Source of the DNA: Rhodococcus sp. IEGM 1381
GTDB lineage: Bacteria > Actinomycetota > Actinomycetes > Mycobacteriales > Mycobacteriaceae
Assembly: GCF_030056795.1 (NCBI RefSeq)
Contig: NZ_JASHKQ010000001.1
Coordinates: 1,798,001-1,862,000, forward strand
Direction of reading: 5' to 3'
Length of the DNA stretch: 64,000 nt
Below the pieces are notes generated by a model. The model did not search any database. It was not told the origin of the DNA and saw only the letters and a list, made by a program, of their open reading frames with translations. Shown here piece after piece: positions 53,344-62,330 of the stretch. The position numbers were made by a program, and so were the translations under genes. The stretch's first letter is position 1. Every line of letters begins with the position of its first letter.

Positions 53344-54216
53344 TCAATTCTGTCCTACGGGCGCGGTATCGGTGAATCGCACCTCGAAGATCTTGGGCCA
53401 GAATTTTCCGGTCACGAGGAATCGGTCTGTACCCGGGATCTGCGCGATGCCGTTGAACACGTCGGCTCCGCCTCGATCGGCTGCAGACATCGAATCCCAC
53501 AGGGGTGTGCCGTCGATGACGGCCGTCACCTTCCCGGTCTCGGGGTCGATGCGCATGATGTCGAATGTCTGCCACACATTGGCGTAGATCGAGCCGTCCT
53601 CGGCACATTCGAGCTCGTTGAGGCGTTCCACCGGTTTGCCGTCGAGCGTGACGTCCACCGTGTCGACGGCGTCGAAAGAGGTGGGGTCGCGGAAGGTCAG
53701 AGTGGATGTGCCGTCGCTCATGACGAGGCGGACGTTCGGTGTTCCTCGACCCTGTGTTCCTCGGCCCTCGGTGCAGAGTCCCCAGCCTTCGCCGTCGTAG
53801 TTCACTCGACGCTGCTCGGTCAGGGTGTCCCGGTCGCGGGCGATGGCGACTCCGTCTTGCCAGGTGATCTGCCACAGGGTGTCCCCGTCCACGGTGATCC
53901 CTTCGCCGAAGAGGTCGGACGGCAGATCGACCCGCTCCAGCTCGGTCATGTTCTCGAGTGAGGTGCGCCTGACGAACGACGAGCCTTCCAGCCCGGTGCC
54001 CTCGTAGAGCACATCACCGTCGATCTCGAATCCCTGGGTGAACGCGTCGTCGCCGCGGTCGTATTCACGCACGACTTCTGCAGTCAGGGTCGGCACCGAG
54101 TCGGAGGTCGTCGGAGCTGCGGTCGTCGATCCCGATGTCGACGAGCAGGCGGTGACCGCCAGTGCAGAGGTCAGGACGGCGGCGAAGGTGCGGGCACGGA
54201 CGGTCATTGCATCCAT
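53344..54216 (-). CDS. Glutaminyl-peptide cyclotransferase-like lipoprotein
   Basis: A 290-residue protein. A lipobox-like LAVTACSS (Cys about residue 24) is followed by a Thr/Ser linker and the five-bladed propeller of glutamine cyclotransferases (PF05096): FTQGFEIDGDVLYEGTGLEGSS, LPSDLFGEGITVDGDTLWQITWQ, RLNELECAEDGSIYANVWQTFDIMRIDPETGKV and DVFNGIAQIPGTDRFLVTGKFWPKIFEV. The enzyme turns N-terminal Gln of proteins or peptides into pyroglutamate. ATG 54216 is used; ATG 54207 is equally possible. It lies 4 bp upstream of the MFS gene start. Confidence 0.85.
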   Translation of the reverse strand: MDAMTVRARTFAAVLTSALAVTACSSTSGSTTAAPTTSDSVPTLTAEVVREYDRGDDAFTQGFEIDGDVLYEGTGLEGSSFVRRTSLENMTELERVDLPSDLFGEGITVDGDTLWQITWQDGVAIARDRDTLTEQRRVNYDGEGWGLCTEGRGTQGRGTPNVRLVMSDGTSTLTFRDPTSFDAVDTVDVTLDGKPVERLNELECAEDGSIYANVWQTFDIMRIDPETGKVTAVIDGTPLWDSMSAADRGGADVFNGIAQIPGTDRFLVTGKFWPKIFEVRFTDTAPVGQN

Positions 54217-54266
54217 GATGGCAGCCCGAACTGGGCGTCACCGAGTCGATGCGGCAAACTGAATGT

Positions 54267-55244
54267 GTGAGTTTCGTATCTTCTCCAGAGCTCGATTTCA
54301 TCCGCCCCGTCTTGGCCGATGCCGTGGACCTCGCGCGGCAGGCTCTGCTCGACCTGGGAGAGGGCGGTGTCGGCGAGTATCTCGGGGTCACCGTCGAGGA
54401 CGCCAGCGCGGCCACTCACCGGTTCGCCAGCGATCTCGAGGGCTATCGGGGGTGGCAGTGGGCCGTCGTGGTCGCGGCCCCGGAGGACGCCGATCGCGCC
54501 ACGGTCAGTGAGCTGGTTCTGCTGCCTGGCCCCGACGCTCTGGTGGCACCGTCCTGGGTGCCCTGGGACGAACGCATCCGTCCCGGCGATCTGGGACCGG
54601 GCGATCTGCTGTCTCCGCGGCAGGACGACCCACGGCTCGTCCCGGGCTACGTCGGCTCCGGTGATCCCGCCATCGACGATGTTGCCGGCGAGATCGGTCT
54701 CGGGAGAACGAAGGTCACCAGCCTCGAAGGACGTCTCGACGCTGCCCAACGCTGGCACGACGGTGATTTCGGTCCCGATGCCGAGATGGCCAAGGCTGCG
54801 CCGTCGACGTGTGGGCTCTGCGGCTTCTACCTGCCCATCGCCGGATCGTTGTCTGCCGCATTCGGAGTGTGCGGCAACGAATTCGCAGCCGACGGGCACG
54901 TGGTGCATGCCGAGTACGGTTGCGGTGCGCATTCCGATACCGAATTGCCGACCGGAGCAGGATCACCGCAGTTCGAGCCGTACGACGACGCGGCTCTCGA
55001 CGTCACCGTAGCGCCGACGCCTCCGGCCGAGACGAGTTCTCCGGACGAGTCCAGTGCGTCGCACGAGACAACCGACAGTGCCGACCCGAGCGACGCGCCG
55101 ACAGGCACAGCCGATGCGCAGATCGAGGCAACGGCACCGCAGGACGAGGCGCTCGAGCTGGAGGACACGACGGCTGCGGAAGTTCCCCACTCCGATGTGA
55201 CAGAAGATGCTGTGCACGAAGAGGATTCGGTATCTCCGAGCTGA
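54267..55244 (+). CDS. DUF3027 protein with zinc-ribbon-like cysteines
   Basis: A 325-residue protein matching the Rv0877/DUF3027 family. The first 250 residues are globular: GYRGWQWAVVVAAPEDADRATVSELVLLPGPDALVAPSWVPW, then STCGLCGFYLPIAGSLSAAFGVCGNEFAADGHVVHAEYGCGAHSDT, with C-x2-C, C, and YGCGAHS forming a probable metal site. The last 75 residues are acidic and disordered. GTG 54267 (VSFVSSPELDF) gives the family start and may be leaderless. It is transcribed toward the large ATPase gene, whose coding frame begins at its stop codon. Confidence 0.82.
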   Translation: MSFVSSPELDFIRPVLADAVDLARQALLDLGEGGVGEYLGVTVEDASAATHRFASDLEGYRGWQWAVVVAAPEDADRATVSELVLLPGPDALVAPSWVPWDERIRPGDLGPGDLLSPRQDDPRLVPGYVGSGDPAIDDVAGEIGLGRTKVTSLEGRLDAAQRWHDGDFGPDAEMAKAAPSTCGLCGFYLPIAGSLSAAFGVCGNEFAADGHVVHAEYGCGAHSDTELPTGAGSPQFEPYDDAALDVTVAPTPPAETSSPDESSASHETTDSADPSDAPTGTADAQIEATAPQDEALELEDTTAAEVPHSDVTEDAVHEEDSVSPS

Positions 55245-57970
55245 TCGACCCGTTCGATACCGGGTCGCTGCGCGAGTCGATTCTCGCGGCCTGGGGCTCG
55301 TCGCCCACGCGGCTTCGCGAGGATTCGGCGTCCGAATCCGATTTGGTGCGCGGAGGCTACCGCGATCGGCTGTTGACCGAGCTCGCGCAGAACGCTGCGG
55401 ACGCGGCGTCGCGGGCGGGTGTTGCGGGCCGGTTGGCCGTGTGGACCGATGATGCCGGTTGCATTCACATCGCCAATACCGGTGCTGCGCTCGATGTTTC
55501 GGGTGTACATGCACTGACGGCGCTGAGAGCGTCGGCCAAGACTGCTGTAGATGGCGGCGTCGGGCAGTTCGGAGTCGGTTTCACCGCGGTGCGATCGGTG
55601 TCCGACGAGATCGAGGTGCGATCGCGTGACGGCGGTGTGCTGTTCAGTGCGCGGCGCACCTCGGCCGCGCTGCGCGAGCGCGGGATGGCCATGCCCGAGG
55701 CAGGCGTGCCGGTACTGAGGTTGGCATGGCCGGTGGAGGAACCCCCCGCTGCGGGGTTCGACACCGAGATCGTGTTGACACCGCGAGCGGCTCCGGACGC
55801 GGAGTCCTTCGTGTCCGGATATGCGGACGAGGCTGTCGATTTGCTGCTCGAACTCGAAGCGCTCGACTCGATCGACATCGAAGGCGATGTGATCGACTGC
55901 GTCAGAACGATACTCGACGCCCAGAGTGCCGACATCGCGATCGGGTCGCGAACATGGCGACAGTTCACCACCCCTGCCGCGCGATGGCTGGCTCCGGTTG
56001 TTGACGGTTTACCCGTTCCTGCGTCGCCCGACGTGTTGCGGGCTCCCACCCGGTCGGACGAGCTGTTGTCGTTGCCCGCGTTGGTGATTGCCGATGTGCC
56101 GATGCAGCCGGACCGGCGACGCGTGCTGCCGGGTGTCTCGTTCGATGCGGTGGCACGCGGGTACGCGGATTTCGTAGCGTCACTGCCGGCAGCGTCGAGA
56201 GTGTCGTTCGTGCCCGAGGTCGTATTCGCTCGAAGCGAGGTCGATGGGCATTTGCGAGAGCTGATCTTCCGCCGATTGTCCAGCGCACCATGGCTTCCCG
56301 GTGCACACGGGCATGACCTCGTGCCCGAGCGGTCGAATGTCGTCGCGGACGCCTCCGAGGAACTCGCCTCGGTATTGATCGACGTCGTACCCGATCTGGT
56401 CGACGCGACGCTGTCGGGGGCGCGCCACGCGTCGGCGCTCTCAGCGGTGGGGGTGCACCGGATCGGATTGGCCGCTCTGGCGGAGATGCTCGGTGGTCTG
56501 GGCCGTGAGCCGCAGTGGTGGCAGCAGCTGTACGACGCGTTGACACCCCTCGTCGTCGACGGCGTCGCTGCGGAAGAGCTTGCTGCCCTCCCTGTTCCGC
56601 TGGCAGACGGCCGCACGGTGACCGGTGCGCGAACAACGGTGATCGGCTCCGACGCCTCGGCGGCGGTGACGTGGGTGCGTCTGGTGCATCCGGGTGCAGT
56701 GAGTCCGCTGCTGACGCGGCTCGGTGCCCGCGCGGCTACCGCATCCGAATTGCTGACGGACCCGGCCCTCGAGTCGGCGCTCGACGATCTCGACTGGGAC
56801 AGCCGCGACGACGTCGAGACCCTGGTCGATGCCGTTCTCGCCCTGGCCGCGGAGGCGGGTGAACTACCTGGCTGGATCGGTGGCCTGCCACTCGAAGACG
56901 AGCACGGCGAGCTGCGTAGTGCCGACGAATTGTTGCTTCCCGGAGCGCCGTTGGCGGATCTGCTGGTGCAGGATTCACCGTTCGGCGTACTCGCGCCGGC
57001 GGTGGTGACGAGGTTCGGTGAGCGGGCGCTGCGTGCGGTGGGCGTCGGGTGGGGTTTCTCGGTGGTGCGCGACGAGCTGCCGACCGGGCCGGATCACGAC
57101 CTCGACGACGAGTCGGCGTGGTGGTCCGGCCTGTCCGCGGAACCGGAGACGCTGCTCGCAGTCCGAGATCTCGATCTCGTTCGTTCGGACGCGTGGTCCG
57201 AGGCGTTGACCGTTCTGCTCGACGATCCGAGTACCGGCGCGGCACTGACCGATCGCGACGGCTACACCGCGTGGTGGCTCAGGCGTCATGCGCGGATGCA
57301 GAGGGTGCCCCTGAGTGCGTTCCGAGCGCCGTCCGACGAGACATTCGCAGGCCTGCTCGATCCGCTGGATCACCCGCGCGCCGACGAGCTGTCGGCCGTA
57401 CTCGGCGCATCGACCTGCAACAGCGTCGAGACCGCCCGGACACTGATCCAGGCTCTGTCGGATCCACGGCGGAGTCCGACCCCGGCGGTGATCGCACGTA
57501 CTCACACGCTGATTGCGACCGCGGTTGTCGACGGTCTCATCGACATTGCCGACATCGACCCACCGGATCGAGTCCGCACTCTCGGCGGAGCGGTCATCGA
57601 CGCGTCGGATGCGTTGGTGATCGACACGCCGTGGCTGGCAAGCGTCGTACCGCCGGAGGCTGCAGTTCTCTCGGACATGGCTACCGCGGCCGCTTTGGCA
57701 GACGTTCTCGACATCAGGCCGGCGTCGAAGGTAGTCAGCGGAGAAGTGCTCGGAGTCGGACGCGTCAGCTCTTGGGACCGCGAACCCGGAGCGGTATTGG
57801 CCTGTGCAGTAATGGGATCGACGCTGCCATCCGGAGGGGTGGTGGTGCACCGGGAACTGGTGGTCCGATTGACCGGGGACATCAGTGGTGACCACGCCGT
57901 GCCTGTATGGGTTACCGCAGACGGAACCGTGCACTGCGCGGAGAGTTGGGAGCGACCTCGTGGGCTTTGA
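55241..57970 (+). CDS. Large HSP90/sacsin-type ATPase-domain protein, start codon unresolved
   Basis: About 909 residues. The N-terminal GHKL ATPase fold is of the sacsin/HSP90 kind: N-box LLTELAQNAADAASRAG (about residue 48), then WTDDAGCIHIANTGAALD, and VDGGVGQFGVGFTAVRSVSDEIEVRSRDGG as the lid/G2 region. The rest is a long helical region without known motif. Conserved sequence (ELIDPFDTGSLRESILAAWGSSP) begins right at the DUF3027 stop. No ATG, GTG or TTG lies in frame between about 54926 and 55344. The first possible starts near the homology are ATC 55232 (6 nt after AGAGGA) or CTG 55241 (CTGA overlap). The stop overlaps the PAP2 gene by 11 bp. Confidence 0.75.
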   Translation: MIDPFDTGSLRESILAAWGSSPTRLREDSASESDLVRGGYRDRLLTELAQNAADAASRAGVAGRLAVWTDDAGCIHIANTGAALDVSGVHALTALRASAKTAVDGGVGQFGVGFTAVRSVSDEIEVRSRDGGVLFSARRTSAALRERGMAMPEAGVPVLRLAWPVEEPPAAGFDTEIVLTPRAAPDAESFVSGYADEAVDLLLELEALDSIDIEGDVIDCVRTILDAQSADIAIGSRTWRQFTTPAARWLAPVVDGLPVPASPDVLRAPTRSDELLSLPALVIADVPMQPDRRRVLPGVSFDAVARGYADFVASLPAASRVSFVPEVVFARSEVDGHLRELIFRRLSSAPWLPGAHGHDLVPERSNVVADASEELASVLIDVVPDLVDATLSGARHASALSAVGVHRIGLAALAEMLGGLGREPQWWQQLYDALTPLVVDGVAAEELAALPVPLADGRTVTGARTTVIGSDASAAVTWVRLVHPGAVSPLLTRLGARAATASELLTDPALESALDDLDWDSRDDVETLVDAVLALAAEAGELPGWIGGLPLEDEHGELRSADELLLPGAPLADLLVQDSPFGVLAPAVVTRFGERALRAVGVGWGFSVVRDELPTGPDHDLDDESAWWSGLSAEPETLLAVRDLDLVRSDAWSEALTVLLDDPSTGAALTDRDGYTAWWLRRHARMQRVPLSAFRAPSDETFAGLLDPLDHPRADELSAVLGASTCNSVETARTLIQALSDPRRSPTPAVIARTHTLIATAVVDGLIDIADIDPPDRVRTLGGAVIDASDALVIDTPWLASVVPPEAAVLSDMATAAALADVLDIRPASKVVSGEVLGVGRVSSWDREPGAVLACAVMGSTLPSGGVVVHRELVVRLTGDISGDHAVPVWVTADGTVHCAESWERPRGL

Positions 57971-58511
57971 CGCCACAGTGCTGGACTGGATGGTCGAGCA
58001 TCGAGTCGACTGGCTCACTACGGTGTTCTGGATCGTCACCACACTCGGCAACACGGTGTCGATGTTTCTGTTGTCCGCGGTGGTCGTCGTTGCGGTGCTT
58101 CGCCTCGGACGCAGATCGGATGCCGTTGTCGTCGCGGGTTCGATGCTCACCGGCTGGGGTCTGATGAATGCGCTCAAATTCGCATTCGCGCGGGAGCGTC
58201 CACCGATTCCGGAGCGGCTGGTGGATATTGCGAGCCATTCGTTTCCGTCTGGCCACGCGATGATGTCGATGTTGCTTGCCACGGTGGCGATCGCGGTGAT
58301 ACTGCGATCGTCCACTCCGTGGCTGCATCGGCCGGTACTGCGTGCGCTACCGGTGGTCGCGGCCCTGCTGATCGGATTCTCTCGGATCTATCTGGGTGCG
58401 CATTGGACCACGGACGTACTGGCCGGCTGGGTGTTCGGTGCCCTGTGGGGGCTGGGATGGATCTATGCCGTCAAGCTGATCAGCGCGAGAAATCCGAGCG
58501 CTGGGCGATGA
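57960..58511 (+). CDS. PAP2-superfamily membrane phosphatase
   Basis: A 183-residue protein with six hydrophobic segments and all three PAP2 motifs: KFAFARERPP (K-x6-RP), PSGHAM, and SRIYLGAHWTTDV (SR-x5-H). It dephosphorylates lipid phosphates such as undecaprenyl or phosphatidyl glycerol phosphate, or related substrates, at the membrane. GTG 57960 lies 11 bp inside the ATPase gene and starts VGFDATVLDWMVEH; upstream starts would overlap more. Likely co-transcribed with DUF3027 and the ATPase. Confidence 0.88.
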   Translation: MGFDATVLDWMVEHRVDWLTTVFWIVTTLGNTVSMFLLSAVVVVAVLRLGRRSDAVVVAGSMLTGWGLMNALKFAFARERPPIPERLVDIASHSFPSGHAMMSMLLATVAIAVILRSSTPWLHRPVLRALPVVAALLIGFSRIYLGAHWTTDVLAGWVFGALWGLGWIYAVKLISARNPSAGR

Positions 58512-58671
58512 CGAGCAGCTCGTCGCGCATGGCCGGGCTGGAGACAGCGTTGGCGCGTGCGTAGAGGGCGCGGAGCGAGCGGACGTGGTTACGGCGATTG
58601 CGGTACTGAGCGACGATCTTCATGGCCTGGCTTTCGTGGATCGAGAGGTTATCTGAACTGACATAACCCAT
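58480..58671 (-). CDS. Small basic hypothetical protein
   Basis: A 63-residue basic protein from ATG 58671: MGYVSSDNLSIHESQAMKIVAQYRNRRNHVRSLRALYARANAVSSPAMRDELLVIAQR (shown in pieces by motif: Arg-rich RNRRNHVRSLRALYARAN in the middle). It overlaps the PAP2 gene end by 32 bp tail-to-tail. No known domain is recognised. The helical, arginine-rich centre could bind nucleic acid. Real coding is likely but not proven; codon use looks ordinary. Confidence 0.55.
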   Translation of the reverse strand: MGYVSSDNLSIHESQAMKIVAQYRNRRNHVRSLRALYARANAVSSPAMRDELLVIAQRSDFSR

Positions 58672-58763
58672 GGTCCACGTTAACTTTGTGTTACTCAACC
58701 GGCTGAGGGGTTAGTTTGCCCACGTCAGGGCGGTGTGGTGATCGAGCTAACGTGATGCTGGTC

Positions 58764-59003
58764 TCAATCGAGGCCGCGCTGGGCGGTTTTACTTCCGCGA
58801 CGTGACGCCGCTCTCTGTATCAGGAAGATTCCGAAGCCTACGGCACCGACCGCCAGTCCCGACCAACATGTCGCGAGTGCGTCATCGGTGCGGTCTCCGG
58901 TGGCGGTGAACACCACCAGCGCGACGATCCAGCCGAGTATGCCGATCGCCAACACCGGCACCGGATCGGTGAGGCTGCGCGGGATCTGGGGGAGGTCGGC
59001 CAC
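58764..59003 (-). CDS. DUF2530 membrane protein
   Basis: A 79-residue protein with two transmembrane helices (VLAIGILGWIVALVVFTATG and LAVGAVGFGIFLIQRA) and a basic C-terminus. It belongs to the actinobacterial DUF2530 family, found in Rv0879c. It is divergent from the purine permease gene, with 59 bp between their starts. Function unknown. Confidence 0.82.
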   Translation of the reverse strand: MADLPQIPRSLTDPVPVLAIGILGWIVALVVFTATGDRTDDALATCWSGLAVGAVGFGIFLIQRAASRRGSKTAQRGLD

Positions 59004-59062
59004 AAAATCACGCTACGCCACCATATTTCCCCAAGTCTCGCAGTGTGCTTTATCGTTCGCTC

Positions 59063-60514
59063 ATGCAATTGTCGTCGCGGCTACTCGACAACTACTTCAA
59101 GATCACCGAGCGCGGCTCGACGGTGGGGTCCGAGGTGCGGGGAGGCGTGGTCACTTTCGTGGCCATGGCCTACATCGTCGTCCTGAATCCGTTGATCCTC
59201 GGTAGTTTCTCAGCCGACGACGCAGCGGCCAAGACCGACGTGCTCGGCAACATCCTGCCGGTGGCCCAGGTTGCCGCCGTGACAGCGCTGGTCGCCGGGT
59301 TCATGAGCATCGCATTCGGCATCATCGCGAACTACCCCTTCGGTATCGCGGCGGGCCTTGGCATCAACACGTTGCTTGCCGTGACCATCGCACCGCAGGT
59401 GACGTGGCCCGAGGCGATGGGGCTGGTGGTCATCGACGGCATCATCATCGTGCTGCTGGCCGTCACCGGATTCCGCACGGCGGTCTTCAACGCGATCCCG
59501 GCGGAGCTCAAAGCTGCGATCGCCGCCGGTATCGGCGCGTTCATCGCGTTCATCGGGCTGGTCGACTCCGGCTTCGTGCGCCGTATCCCCGACGCCGCAG
59601 GTACGACGGTTCCCGTCGGGCTCGGCATCGACGGGTCGATTGCGTCGTGGCCGACGGTCATCTTCGTGTTCGGGCTGTTGCTCATGGGTGTACTCGTAGT
59701 GCGCAAGGTCCGCGGGGGACTGCTGATCGGCATCGTCGTCACGACGATCTTCGCGGCGATCATCGAGGCCGTCACCGATGTGGGGCCCTCCAACGGCGTC
59801 GACCCCAAGGGATGGAATCTGTCGGTGCCGCAGTTGCCGAGTCAGTTGGTGCAGTCTCCCGATTTGTCGCTGGTCGGCAACGTCGATCTCTTCGGAGCGT
59901 TCACTCGCATCGGCGTACTGGCCGCAAGCCTGTTGGTCTTCACGCTCGTGCTCGCCAACTTCTTCGATGCGATGGGCACGATGACCGGCCTGGGCAAAGA
60001 AGCGAATCTGGACAAGGATGGAAAACTGCCGAACATCGGCAAGGCTCTGGTGGTCGAGGGTGCCGGAGCGATCGTCGGTGGCGGTGCGTCGGCGTCGTCG
60101 AACACAGTGTTCGTGGAATCGGCGTCCGGAATCGCCGAGGGTGCCCGCACCGGGCTGGCCAACGTGGTTACTGGACTGCTGTTCTTGCTGGCCATGTTCT
60201 TCACTCCGCTCACGGCCGTCGTCCCGATCGAAGCGGCCGCTCCGGCCCTGGTCGTGGTGGGTGCGCTGATGATCGGGCAGGTACTCGATATCGACTTCAA
60301 GCGCTTCGATTACGCGCTGCCCGCCTTCTTGACCATCGTGGTGATGCCGTTCACGTATTCGATCGCCAACGGGATCGGCGTCGGTTTCATCACCTGGGTC
60401 GTGCTGGCAGTCGGTTCCGGCCGCGCTAAGTCGGTACATCCCCTGTTGTGGATTGTTGCACTGCTGTTTGTTGCATATTTCGCGGTCGGACCCATCACCG
60501 AGGCGGTTACATGA
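59063..60514 (+). CDS. NCS2-family purine/xanthine permease (AzgA type)
   Basis: A 483-residue transporter with about 12-14 transmembrane segments. It begins SRLLDNYFKITERGSTVGSEVRGGVVTFVAMAYIVVLNPLIL, typical of AzgA/PbuG-type adenine/hypoxanthine/guanine permeases. The substrate motifs NFFDAMGTMTGLGKEAN and GGGASASSNTVFVESASGIAEGARTGL are present. ATG 59063 follows TATCGT at a distance suited to a leaderless start, while the frame is open to 59045. It lies 34 bp upstream of the MarR gene on the same strand. Confidence 0.9.
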   Translation: MQLSSRLLDNYFKITERGSTVGSEVRGGVVTFVAMAYIVVLNPLILGSFSADDAAAKTDVLGNILPVAQVAAVTALVAGFMSIAFGIIANYPFGIAAGLGINTLLAVTIAPQVTWPEAMGLVVIDGIIIVLLAVTGFRTAVFNAIPAELKAAIAAGIGAFIAFIGLVDSGFVRRIPDAAGTTVPVGLGIDGSIASWPTVIFVFGLLLMGVLVVRKVRGGLLIGIVVTTIFAAIIEAVTDVGPSNGVDPKGWNLSVPQLPSQLVQSPDLSLVGNVDLFGAFTRIGVLAASLLVFTLVLANFFDAMGTMTGLGKEANLDKDGKLPNIGKALVVEGAGAIVGGGASASSNTVFVESASGIAEGARTGLANVVTGLLFLLAMFFTPLTAVVPIEAAAPALVVVGALMIGQVLDIDFKRFDYALPAFLTIVVMPFTYSIANGIGVGFITWVVLAVGSGRAKSVHPLLWIVALLFVAYFAVGPITEAVT

Positions 60515-60535
60515 CGCGCGGTCGGTACCAAGGCG

Positions 60536-60548
60536 TATTCTCTGCGCT
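60536..60548 (+). promoter_or_regulatory. Leaderless promoter of the MarR gene
   Basis: TATTCT (60536-60541) lies exactly 7 nt before GTG 60549, suggesting a leaderless transcript starting at the GTG; ATGACG-like bases near 60511 may be the -35. The MarR and following MFS genes thus have a promoter independent of the permease. Confidence 0.6.
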
Positions 60549-60995
60549 GTGACGTCGGGAAACATAGTTAAAGACAATCGGGAATTGGCAAGCGATCTGT
60601 CGCTTGCGGTGGTGAGGTTGACTCGTCACCTTCGGGGTAGGCGAGTGGACTCGCAAGTGTCACTGACTCAGCTGTCCGCTTTGGCCACGCTGAGTCGGGA
60701 GGGCGACATGACGCCCGGTGCGTTGGCTGCGCGGGAGAAGGTGCAGCCGCCGTCGATGACGCGGGTGATCGCGTCGTTGGCCGAACTCGGCCTCGTGGTG
60801 CGCACGCCGCACCCCACCGATGGACGCCAGGTGATCGTCTCGCTGTCGCCTGCCGGTCAGGAGCTGATCGCCGACGAGGCGAGCGCGCGCGAGGCATGGA
60901 TGACCGCGCAGCTCGCGGGCCTCACGGCCGAGCAGCTCGGCGTTCTGCGTGACGCGGTGAACATCATCGGTGCCCTGGTGAGCGACTCCGAGTAG
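60549..60995 (+). CDS. MarR-family regulator
   Basis: A 148-residue MarR protein: winged helix from LTQLSALATLSREGDMTPGALAAREKVQPPSMTRVIASLAELGLVVRTPHPTDGRQVIVSLSPAGQELI with the DGR wing. It matches the Rv0880 position after the permease. It is followed 21 bp later by an MFS gene on the same strand, which it probably represses together with itself. GTG 60549 follows a -10 box at leaderless spacing. Confidence 0.88.
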   Translation: MTSGNIVKDNRELASDLSLAVVRLTRHLRGRRVDSQVSLTQLSALATLSREGDMTPGALAAREKVQPPSMTRVIASLAELGLVVRTPHPTDGRQVIVSLSPAGQELIADEASAREAWMTAQLAGLTAEQLGVLRDAVNIIGALVSDSE

Positions 60996-61016
60996 TTACC
61001 TAGGTTTATTATTTGA

Positions 61017-62324
61017 ATGGTGGCCCCTGCTTCCTCTACGTCCGGTTCGTCGATGTTCGCTGCTCTGAAGACTCGCAACTACCGATTGTGGGCGTCAGGG
61101 CAGATCGTCTCGCTGGTCGGAACGTGGATGCAGCGGGTTGCCCAGGACTGGCTCGTGCTGACGCTGTCCGGCGGCAACGGCTTCGCCGTCGGCATCGTCA
61201 TGGCCCTGCAATTCGGGCCGACGCTGTTTCTCTCGGTGTGGGGCGGAGTACTCGCAGACCGGTACGACAAGCGCAAGCTCCTCATGATCACCCAGGTGTT
61301 CGCCGCAGTCTGCGGTCTGGTGCTCGGCGTGCTCGACGTCGGCAACATGGTCGAGCTGTGGCACGTCTACGTCATTGCCTTCATCCTCGGCTGCTCGTCC
61401 GCCATCGACGCGCCGGTGCGCCAATCGTTCACCATCGAGATGGTCGGCAAGGAAACTCTCTCCAACGCGATCGCGTTGAACTCGATGACCTTCAACATGG
61501 CGCGGATCGTCGGGCCTGCAGTGTCCGGGGTGCTGATCACCCTCGTCGGTACCGGCTGGGTGTTCCTGATCAACGCGGTGTCGTTCGCCGCGGTGTTCGG
61601 TGCCCTGGTGGCGATGAACGTCGGACAACTGTTCCGTGTCGAACCGGCCCCGCGAGCCAAAGGTCAGGTGCGGGAGGGCTTTCGGTATGTCTGGGGGCGG
61701 GGAGACCTGCGAGTGTTGCTGGCGACGGTGTTCATGGTCTCGACGTTCGGTCTCAACTTCCCCCTGAGTCTGTCGGTGTTGGCGCGCAACACGTTCGGTA
61801 GCGGTGCCGACGCATACGGATTGCTCTCGACCACCCTCGCGGTCGGCACGTTGGCGGGAGCGACCCTGGCGGCCCGGCGTGCCACGGCCCCGCGATTGCG
61901 GCTCTTCATCGGTGCAGTCATCGCGTTCGGGCTGTTCGAGCTACTCGTGGGGTTGATGCCCACTTACGTTCTGGTGGCAATCCTGTTGGTGCCCACCGGC
62001 GCATTGACGCTGACGTTCACGACGTCGGCGATGAACATTCTGCAGATGTCGGTACCGTCCGACATGCGCGGACGCGTGATGGGCATCTACATGCTGTGCT
62101 TCCTGGGCGGAACCCCGCTGGGCAGCCCGGTGCTCGGCTGGCTCGCCGACGTCCTCGATCCACGCGCACCGCTCGTGTTCGGCGGCGTCATCTCACTGGC
62201 CACGGGGCTGTTCGCAGCCGTGTATCTGCTGCGGCACAACAACTTGCGGATCACCGTGTTGCCGCCCGCCGACGGTCACCGGCTGCCCACCCTCGACACG
62301 GTGGCCGTCGGAAGCAAGGTCTGA
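61017..62324 (+). CDS. MFS exporter (EntS-like, MFS_3)
   Basis: A 435-residue major facilitator with 12 helices. MFS_3 hallmarks include FAALKTRNYRLWASGQIVSLVGTWMQRVAQDWLVL, GGVLADRYDKRKLLMITQ and the central SNAIALNSMTFNMARIVGPAVSGVLI; LQMSVPSDMRGRVMGIYMLCFLGGTPLGSPVLGWLAD in the C-terminal half. The family exports siderophores, drugs or macrolides. ATG 61017 lies 21 bp past the MarR stop, so the pair resembles a regulator-efflux operon. Converges with the response-regulator gene 6 bp away. Confidence 0.88.
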   Translation: MVAPASSTSGSSMFAALKTRNYRLWASGQIVSLVGTWMQRVAQDWLVLTLSGGNGFAVGIVMALQFGPTLFLSVWGGVLADRYDKRKLLMITQVFAAVCGLVLGVLDVGNMVELWHVYVIAFILGCSSAIDAPVRQSFTIEMVGKETLSNAIALNSMTFNMARIVGPAVSGVLITLVGTGWVFLINAVSFAAVFGALVAMNVGQLFRVEPAPRAKGQVREGFRYVWGRGDLRVLLATVFMVSTFGLNFPLSLSVLARNTFGSGADAYGLLSTTLAVGTLAGATLAARRATAPRLRLFIGAVIAFGLFELLVGLMPTYVLVAILLVPTGALTLTFTTSAMNILQMSVPSDMRGRVMGIYMLCFLGGTPLGSPVLGWLADVLDPRAPLVFGGVISLATGLFAAVYLLRHNNLRITVLPPADGHRLPTLDTVAVGSKV

Positions 62325-62330
62325 CGCTCG

